Below are positions 58,619-64,000 of a stretch of DNA of 64,000 nt, piece after piece. Within the stretch, counting starts at the first letter, position 1. Every line of letters starts with the position of its first letter. Below the pieces are notes generated by a model that did no database searches, had not been told where the DNA came from, and was given only the letters and a program-made list of their open reading frames with translations. This DNA is from Shewanella waksmanii ATCC BAA-643. Lineage in GTDB: Bacteria; Pseudomonadota; Gammaproteobacteria; Enterobacterales; Shewanellaceae. A program made the translations under genes and the position numbers. The stretch spans positions 58,181-122,180 of the forward strand of contig NZ_JAEH01000011.1 of assembly GCF_000518805.1 (NCBI RefSeq), given 5' to 3'.

Positions 58619-59879
58619 CCCAAGTCCACGTTATATCAGTAACCTAACCCGTGAAACCTACGCATTGATTCTTGCTGGTGGCCGCGGTTCACGCCTGCAT
58701 GAACTCACCGACTGGCGGGCAAAGCCTTCGCTGTATTTTGGTGGTAAATTTCGCATTATTGACTTCCCTTTGTCTAACTGTGTTAACTCGGGCATTCGTC
58801 GTATTGGGGTGGTTACTCAGTATAAATCTCACTCGTTAATTCGCCATGTCATGCGCGGTTGGGGTCACTTTAAAAAGGAGCTAGGGGAGTCGGTAGAGAT
58901 TCTACCCGCCTCACAGCGTTATTCTGACAACTGGTATCAAGGCACTGCAGATGCGGTATTTCAAAACATCGACATTATTCGGAACGAGCTACCTAAATAC
59001 GTGATGATTCTGTCAGGTGATCATGTTTATCGAATGGACTATGCCGGCCTGCTTGCTGCCCATGCAGAGTCGGGTGCAGATATGACTGTGTCGTGCCAAC
59101 AAGTGCCTGTTGCTGAAGCCGCTGGGGCTTTTGGCGTGGTAGAGGTGGATGAGAAAAACAAGATATTGGGCTTTGAAGAGAAGCCAGAGGTCCCTAAACA
59201 TCTGCCGCACGATCCAGAGCGCTGCCTAGCATCAATGGGGAACTATGTTTTCAACACCGATTTTTTGTTTGAGCAGCTTAAGCGTGATGCGCAAAACGAA
59301 GGCTCAGACAGAGACTTTGGTAAAGACATTATTCCGTCGATTATTGAAGACCATCAGGTGTATGCGCATCCATTTTGCAGCGGCTTTACCGACGATGAAT
59401 CATACTGGCGCGACGTGGGAACATTGGACTCATTTTGGCAAGCCAATATGGAATTGCTATCGCCGACACCGGCGCTGAATTTATATGATGCTAAATGGCC
59501 CATTTGGACCTTTCAAGAGCAGCTGCCTCCGGCTAAATTTGTGTTTGACGATGATGACCGCCGCGGTATGGCGTTGGATTCTATTGTCAGTGGTGGCTGC
59601 ATTATCTCTGGCGCGACGGTTAGGCGCTCGGTGCTGTTTAATGAAGTGCGAGTATGCAGCTACTCAACCTTAGAAGATGCTGTGGTGCTACCGGATGTGG
59701 TGATTCAGCGCAACTGTAAGATCAAAAATGCCATCTTAGATCGCGGCTGTATTATTCCCGAAGGTACGATCATTGGCTATGACCATCGCCATGACAGAGC
59801 CCGTGGCTTTAGGGTGTCTGAAAAAGGCATTACCTTAGTCACCCGCGACATGCTGGGCTTACCAGTGGGTTATGAGTAA
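58611..59879 (+). CDS. glgC: Glucose-1-phosphate adenylyltransferase (ADP-glucose pyrophosphorylase)
   Basis: GlgC makes ADP-glucose from glucose-1-phosphate and ATP, the first committed step of bacterial glycogen synthesis. The 422-residue protein starts at ATG 58611 with AGGAG 9 bases upstream. It shows the nucleotide-binding [20 protein letters not shown], the substrate block [32 protein letters not shown], and [11 protein letters not shown], then a left-handed beta-helix region (about 300-420) of hexapeptide type ([17 protein letters not shown]). The start sits in the operon 81 bp after glgP. It should be allosterically controlled. Confidence 0.96.
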   Translation: MHNPSPRYISNLTRETYALILAGGRGSRLHELTDWRAKPSLYFGGKFRIIDFPLSNCVNSGIRRIGVVTQYKSHSLIRHVMRGWGHFKKELGESVEILPASQRYSDNWYQGTADAVFQNIDIIRNELPKYVMILSGDHVYRMDYAGLLAAHAESGADMTVSCQQVPVAEAAGAFGVVEVDEKNKILGFEEKPEVPKHLPHDPERCLASMGNYVFNTDFLFEQLKRDAQNEGSDRDFGKDIIPSIIEDHQVYAHPFCSGFTDDESYWRDVGTLDSFWQANMELLSPTPALNLYDAKWPIWTFQEQLPPAKFVFDDDDRRGMALDSIVSGGCIISGATVRRSVLFNEVRVCSYSTLEDAVVLPDVVIQRNCKIKNAILDRGCIIPEGTIIGYDHRHDRARGFRVSEKGITLVTRDMLGLPVGYE

Positions 59880-59914
59880 TCCAAGTTATCGACGAAATAG
59901 AAATTGAAATAATA

Positions 59915-61510
59915 ATGAAAAGAGTATTGATGTTAGCGGCTGAGAATGCCGCTGTAGCGGGGGCAAAAGTTGGCGGGATGGCTGATGTTATCGGCGATCT
60001 TCCCGCAGCGCTGCACAATGAACATGTGGCAGTTGATGTGATGATGCCAAGTTACGGCTTTCTAGTGTCGCAGCTAAAAGCGCGCTTTATTGCCGATGTA
60101 TCATTGCCATTTAGGGGGCAGACTACCTTAGTTGAGGTATTTATAGCCCCTCACCCCAATGTGGCGGGAAGTGCAATCTACTTGCTCGACCATCCCCATT
60201 TTGATGCGGGTGGCGCTATCTATACCAGCAACAATGACGGTCGACCTTTTGCCGATGATGCTGATAAGTTTGCGTTAATGTGTGCAGCGGCGGCGCAAGT
60301 CATTTGCCAAGAGATAGTGGATAAGCCAGATGTGTTGCACCTACACGATTGGCACTGTGGTGTGCTAGCGCTGCTGCGCGCCTATGAACCACGCTTTAAC
60401 GCGCTGCAAGCAATCCATACTGTGTATAGCGTCCACAATCTGTCAATACAGGGGCAGCGCCCCCTATGTCAGGAACATTCATCCTTACAAGCTTGGTTTC
60501 CTGAGCTGTTTGCCAAGCTAAGTGTCCATCATGATGAGGCAATGGCAAAGATCATTGATCCTATACATGCACAATGCTTTAACCCGATGCGCGCAGCCAT
60601 TAATTTGTGCGATCATCTGCACTTTGTGTCACCAACTTATGCCAAGGAAGTAATGTTGGCGAGCGAGTGTGGCAGCGGTCACTACGGTGGCGAAGGCTTG
60701 CAAGATGATATTGCCCAGCGCGCTGCCGAGCTGCGGGTACACGGCATATTAAACGGCTGTTTTTACCATGATACGCCGCTCGAGTTACCTAAGCGTACCG
60801 AGCAAGACTTTGCTAAGGTGCTCGACTATGCCGAGCAATGTTTATTAAACAATTTGGCTAATAACCAATGGGTAGCTAGTCAAGACCAAATCGCCTTACA
60901 GCGTCTTAATCAGCTGCGGCGCGCGGCTAAAGCACCGTCGTGTTTATTAACCTCAGTTGGACGACTCACCAGCCAAAAAGTGGCGTTATTGCTTCAAGTC
61001 ATGGCAGATGGCCGCTACGCCATTGAACATCTGCTGCAGTCATTAGCGACTGGGCAATCACAAGGGTTGCTAATATTGCTTGGCAGTGGCGATGAGCACA
61101 TTGAGCAGCAATTGCGCCAGGTGGCAGGGCGTTGGCCACAACTACTGTTTATCAATGGCTTCGATCTGCCATTGTCTCAGCTGTTATATCAACATGGCGA
61201 TCTGTTTATGATGCCGAGCTCCTTTGAGCCTTGCGGAATAAGCCAAATGCTAGCCATGAAAGCAGGCCAGCCGTGTATCGTGCACGGGGTAGGCGGCTTG
61301 AAAGATACCATTGAACATCAAGTCGATGGTTGGGTATTTAATGGTGATTCGCTAGCCGATAAAGTCGATGCCATGCTGGCCACGGTAACAGAGGCAGTCG
61401 CGATGACAGAGCAGCCTCAGTTTCAGTCTATGCGTCAACAAGCTTTAGCCAATCGATTCACTTGGCAAGATGTGGCGAAAGCTTATTGTGAAGAGTTGTA
61501 TGAGTTTTGA
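59915..61510 (+). CDS. glgA: Glycogen synthase (ADP-glucose type)
   Basis: GlgA adds glucose from ADP-glucose to the growing glycogen chain. The 531-residue GT5 protein begins MKRVLMLAAENAAVAGAKVGGMADVIGDLPAAL. The usual KTGGLADV substrate loop reads KVGGMADV here, with Leu replaced by Met and the catalytic Lys kept. HDWHCGVLALL (about residue 145) and the C-terminal SSFEPCGISQMLAMKAGQPCIVHGVGGLKDTI block with its catalytic Glu are normal. It is longer than E. coli GlgA (about 477) mainly in a middle insert. No clear ribosome site precedes the ATG, so low expression or coupling is possible. It ends the operon. Confidence 0.94.
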   Translation: MKRVLMLAAENAAVAGAKVGGMADVIGDLPAALHNEHVAVDVMMPSYGFLVSQLKARFIADVSLPFRGQTTLVEVFIAPHPNVAGSAIYLLDHPHFDAGGAIYTSNNDGRPFADDADKFALMCAAAAQVICQEIVDKPDVLHLHDWHCGVLALLRAYEPRFNALQAIHTVYSVHNLSIQGQRPLCQEHSSLQAWFPELFAKLSVHHDEAMAKIIDPIHAQCFNPMRAAINLCDHLHFVSPTYAKEVMLASECGSGHYGGEGLQDDIAQRAAELRVHGILNGCFYHDTPLELPKRTEQDFAKVLDYAEQCLLNNLANNQWVASQDQIALQRLNQLRRAAKAPSCLLTSVGRLTSQKVALLLQVMADGRYAIEHLLQSLATGQSQGLLILLGSGDEHIEQQLRQVAGRWPQLLFINGFDLPLSQLLYQHGDLFMMPSSFEPCGISQMLAMKAGQPCIVHGVGGLKDTIEHQVDGWVFNGDSLADKVDAMLATVTEAVAMTEQPQFQSMRQQALANRFTWQDVAKAYCEELYEF

Positions 61511-61593
61511 GGGAGCGATAGAGAATACAATTTAAACCAGAGGGATGAAATGGTCGTGTTGATTTAAGCGAAAAGTACAGAATTGGTTGCTTT

Positions 61594-61632
61594 GAAAGAG
61601 ATATTTGACTGCAATGGTAAAATATCTCTTTC
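61594..61632. other. Long perfect hairpin between glgA and the lipase gene
   Basis: GAAAGAGATATTT and AAATATCTCTTTC form a 13-bp perfect stem with a 13-base loop. It has no T-run after it on either strand. It could still block transcription between the convergent genes, or mark a small binding site. Confidence 0.5.
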
Positions 61633-61646
61633 ACAGGTGGTGTGTA

Positions 61647-62807
61647 TTATGATGCTTTTAATGCAAGGTTAGCCATTTTAGTTAAAGCGCTCAGCATTAG
61701 GCTTAATGTATTGCGAACGAATCTGTAAGACAGCTCTATTGCCTTAAATGGCGCTCCGCAGAATGCCAAAATGTGTCCGAGAATCCCCTTAACGTCGGCG
61801 GCATGACTCGTCGATATATCAATGCTATCGGCGAGTACCCGCGCTATTTTATCGTACACAGTGAGGGTGTTAGATATATCAGCTTGAATAGCATGTAGCT
61901 TACCTGATTGGTGCAGGTGCGTGATGATGGCTTCACCGATAATGCGTGCCCATCGGGTCGTTGGCGTGGCTTGCAAACGTTTGTCGTAATCAAGTTTTAC
62001 CTGTTTATTTAACCGACTCTCTTTACCTTTATTGATGGCTTTATAGTTGCTGAAACCTGATGCTGTATGCAAATAGCCAGGAGTAAATGCGGTCATGCTG
62101 TGGGCTTTGGCTGTAATACTAGGGGCTCCATGTAAAATATATTCATTCTCGGTATGAACAAATGGCCACACTGGCACCAGAGGTACCGGATCTCCTTCGT
62201 GAATACAGCGATAGATTTCATTGTTGGTTGATGTGACAGTTTTTAAGGCAAAGCTGGGGTAGCCAACACGTGGTGCGCCAAAGGTATAGAGTTTAACATT
62301 GGCTTTGAAGCGGTGTTTGAGCCAGTTAGCTGCAAGATTAGCAATTGCGCCGCCAAGGCTGTGACCAACAACATGAACTTTTAGCCCGCTATTAGTTTGT
62401 TTGGCAGCTTGCAGAAAGTAGTGCTCAAGTTGCTGCTTGATGGAGTTAAAAGTATGGTTAAAGCCAGCATGAACTGGCTGGCCATTGCTGCAGCTGCTGA
62501 TACCACAGTGTAAATCAGTAACCACATCTCGTTTTCTGTCTGTGCCCCGAAATGCGATAACAAAATCACCTTTAAAAGGGCCGGTTTTGCCTTCAGCTAT
62601 ACAACCGAAGGTTGTTTTATGTTTAAAAACTCGTTCTAAAATGCTACCGCTAACACCTGATAGAGCATCGCTTTCGAAAGAAAAGCCAGATTTAAGCTCT
62701 GTGTAGTAGTCAGTTAGCTGTATGGTATTTAGGTTGTTTGCTTCGTAAGCTATCGAAGCAAAATTTGCAGCAATTGCTGGTGTAAGTGTTCGCATTCCAT
62801 TGCTCAT
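61647..62807 (-). CDS. Class 3 lipase, possible type VI secretion effector
   Basis: The 386-residue protein has the Lipase_3 fold. The nucleophile Ser lies in VVGHSLGGAIANLAANWL (around residue 170), and VIAFRGTD, TFGAPRVGYP and EGDPVPLVP complete the catalytic surroundings. It has no signal peptide or lipoprotein motif, unusual for a secreted lipase, and the extra C-terminal 120 residues include a hydrophobic stretch. The gene follows a DUF6795-like gene with only 12 bp between them and GAGGGA overlapping the end of that gene. Such pairs occur with T6SS effectors, so export by that route is inferred; no T6SS structural genes lie in this window. Its role is unproven. Confidence 0.75.
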   Translation of the reverse strand: MSNGMRTLTPAIAANFASIAYEANNLNTIQLTDYYTELKSGFSFESDALSGVSGSILERVFKHKTTFGCIAEGKTGPFKGDFVIAFRGTDRKRDVVTDLHCGISSCSNGQPVHAGFNHTFNSIKQQLEHYFLQAAKQTNSGLKVHVVGHSLGGAIANLAANWLKHRFKANVKLYTFGAPRVGYPSFALKTVTSTNNEIYRCIHEGDPVPLVPVWPFVHTENEYILHGAPSITAKAHSMTAFTPGYLHTASGFSNYKAINKGKESRLNKQVKLDYDKRLQATPTTRWARIIGEAIITHLHQSGKLHAIQADISNTLTVYDKIARVLADSIDISTSHAADVKGILGHILAFCGAPFKAIELSYRFVRNTLSLMLSALTKMANLALKAS

Positions 62808-62819
62808 ATTAATTCCCTC

Positions 62820-63347
62820 TTATTCTTCTAAAGCACCTTTAGCCATTTTTGTAAACTCTGCCTCAGGGTCGATAATATGAAAATCATCTTCCCAACGACA
62901 AATACTCAAAGATTTAAATGGGCTGTTGTGCTCTTTGTTATTAAACCCAAAGTAAACTTCATCGTCTTTAATATCTCCATGTAGAGATTGAAGCTTTATA
63001 GCGAACTCAGTAATAGGCTTTATTCCGCTATTTCGGCTTGCCCATAATAGATACTGGTTGTTGTTATGGTGAGCATGGATCCTCTGTGAGGTAAATTGCT
63101 CAGCGATTAACAAAGATGGCTGGCTTGAACGTAGGCTCATTTCTGGCATAGAAAAATTGCCATTGTTGTCTGTATAACATTCATCTTCGGTGTATTTACC
63201 ATCCGAGTAATACAGACCCCTAGCGATTCTGATATTGGCTAAAGGTTGGCCGTTATTAACTAATCGACCTTTGACCTCTGGACACAAATGCACTTTGTGA
63301 GTGCCGATATGATTGCTGAGTTTTCTAAATATGTCTTTTAAAGCCAT
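62820..63347 (-). CDS. DUF6795-like protein paired with the lipase
   Basis: I judge this 175-residue protein to be related to DUF6795, based on HLCPEVKGRLVNNGQPLANIRIARGLYYSDGKYTEDECYTDNNGNFSMPEMSLR, which has the G-R-x-x-N-G-Q-P-x-A and T-D-x-x-G-x-F-x-M-P pattern of a small Ig-like (carboxypeptidase regulatory type) domain. There is no signal peptide. The second half is polar with no named motif. It lies just upstream of the lipase on the same strand. A role as immunity protein, chaperone or adaptor of the lipase is inferred from position only. Confidence 0.55.
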   Translation of the reverse strand: MALKDIFRKLSNHIGTHKVHLCPEVKGRLVNNGQPLANIRIARGLYYSDGKYTEDECYTDNNGNFSMPEMSLRSSQPSLLIAEQFTSQRIHAHHNNNQYLLWASRNSGIKPITEFAIKLQSLHGDIKDDEVYFGFNNKEHNSPFKSLSICRWEDDFHIIDPEAEFTKMAKGALEE

Positions 63348-63680
63348 AACCTAGCCTTCGAGATTTTGTTAGCAGGTTTCTTTGGTGGGAAAATCCATCG
63401 TAATGCTAACATCCATGTTTAAGCTTATTCTAAATTTAAATCCCGTAAAATCAATCATTGATTAATATTTAAATTCAGCGCGTTATGCGGAGGTGTGGGG
63501 CTGCGTCAAACCTGTGCTAAAGGGTTAGGAATTTATTCTGCTGATGAGATAGAAATTATGTAGGAGGCGGTTTTTGAGCTTCGATGAGCATATAAGCTTA
63601 TTAGTTTGGTTTTACCTCTTGCTGAGGTAAGGATGGGGGATATCGTAGGGAAGTATATGGTAGTTGCTAAATCTGAGTAT
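63348..63680. other. Gap beside the insertion sequence, possible decayed gene
   Basis: The AT-rich sequence next to the DUF6795-like gene gives way to a stretch from about 63563 in which one frame reads EAVFELR, a TGA, then AYKLISLVLPLAEVR and GDIVGKYMVVAKSEY to the IS end. That frame may be a relic gene cut by the IS. No other feature was recognised. Confidence 0.4.
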
Positions 63681-64000
63681 TGTCTAGTCCTAAAATAGGT
63701 TGACGGTTTTTATTAAGCCAGTTGGTATTCCCAACTGGCTTTTTCATGCACCTCATTTGGGGTTTTCATTCCTAAACTAAGGTGCGGCCGTAATTGATTA
63801 TAAATCTCTATCGATTCCTTGATTAAAACGCCAAGCTCTTTCATCGTTCTGCAGCGACTAAGCAAAAACTCTTGCTTCAAAATACCATTCACACGCTCTG
63901 CTTGTGCATTTTGGTAGCTGTCATATCCATCTGTCATTGATGGGGTCATTCCATAGGCGGCTAGTGCCGCTTGGTATTCAGATGAGCAGTACTGTATCCC
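63681..64000 (-). mobile_element. IS3-family insertion sequence, one end only
   Basis: The element enters at 63681 with TGTCTAGTCCTAAAATAGG, a TG-starting terminus like those of IS3-family elements. It continues with the 3' part of an OrfB-type transposase and leaves through the window end. Whether the copy is intact cannot be judged. Confidence 0.8.
63713..64000 (-). CDS. IS3-family transposase OrfB, C-terminal part (5' end outside window)
   Basis: The visible 95 residues read through the window edge. They start with GIQYCSSEYQAALAAYGM, the region around the second Asp of the DDE integrase core, then GYDSYQNAQAERVNGILKQEF with the catalytic Glu and the conserved K-x-E pattern, and end with IEIYNQLRPHLSLGMKTPNEVHEKA, the usual tail of the rve_3 domain. 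The stop at 63713 is 32 bp from the element's terminus. Nothing in the visible part is damaged. Confidence 0.9.
   Translation of the reverse strand, partial: GIQYCSSEYQAALAAYGMTPSMTDGYDSYQNAQAERVNGILKQEFLLSRCRTMKELGVLIKESIEIYNQLRPHLSLGMKTPNEVHEKASWEYQLA

Overview
The window reads as chromosomal DNA of a marine or aquatic gammaproteobacterium, most likely Shewanella or a close relative. This is inferred from remembered protein resemblance and gene order: twitching ATPases pilT/pilU, ruvX-yqgE with hemH, the anaerobic ubiquinone genes ubiT/ubiU/ubiV, an iron-type alcohol dehydrogenase close to the glycogen genes, many chemotaxis and c-di-GMP proteins, and a compact malQ-glgB-glgX-glgP-glgC-glgA run. 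No rRNA, tRNA or CRISPR array was seen.

Layout. 1-2.1 kb: pilT (cut by the window start) and pilU. 2.1-6.4 kb: a porin-like barrel, a secreted glutathione peroxidase, hemH, and facing them yciH-yqgE-ruvX. 6.5-13.4 kb: a small membrane protein under a clear Fur-type operator, a DUF4136 lipoprotein, a divergent LysR/PACE drug-efflux pair, an OmpA-like protein, an MscS channel, a TRIC-type channel and threonine aldolase. 13.4-20.2 kb: two tandem alkaline phosphatases with an unknown secreted partner, a thioesterase and NADH dehydrogenase 2. 20.6-29.9 kb: an RND efflux pair, an outer-membrane barrel, a purine permease, a CBS protein and dapE. 29.9-39 kb: a frameshifted OlsF-like acyltransferase, a very large Y_Y_Y sensor kinase, a YjiH-family membrane protein and an Aer-like receptor. 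39-49 kb: ubiV/ubiU/ubiT, an amber-interrupted small membrane gene, the alcohol dehydrogenase, a frameshifted PAS-GGDEF gene, a Cache chemoreceptor and a coiled-coil porin. 49.4-61.5 kb: the glycogen operon. 61.6-64 kb: a class 3 lipase with a DUF6795-like partner, then the end of an IS3-family insertion sequence that runs out of the window.

How the genes work together. The glycogen block is a complete synthesis and breakdown set (GlgC makes ADP-glucose, GlgA elongates, GlgB branches, GlgP and GlgX degrade, MalQ recycles maltodextrins). ubiU, ubiV and ubiT supply O2-independent ubiquinone synthesis. The RND pair and the PACE pump export toxic compounds, and the alkaline phosphatases scavenge phosphate.

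What stands out: three genes look broken within 16 kb (a 1-nt-type frameshift in the olsF-like gene, an in-frame TAG in a small membrane gene, and a shift inside a GCGAA pentamer repeat in the diguanylate cyclase). Two separate 14-bp tandem duplications lie exactly across the stop codons of minus-strand genes. GlgP carries a histone-H1-like tail. A lipase/DUF6795 pair resembling type VI secretion cargo sits beside the IS element. I did not find a clearly new multi-gene system; the lipase pair and the repeat-driven frameshift are the best candidates for follow-up.
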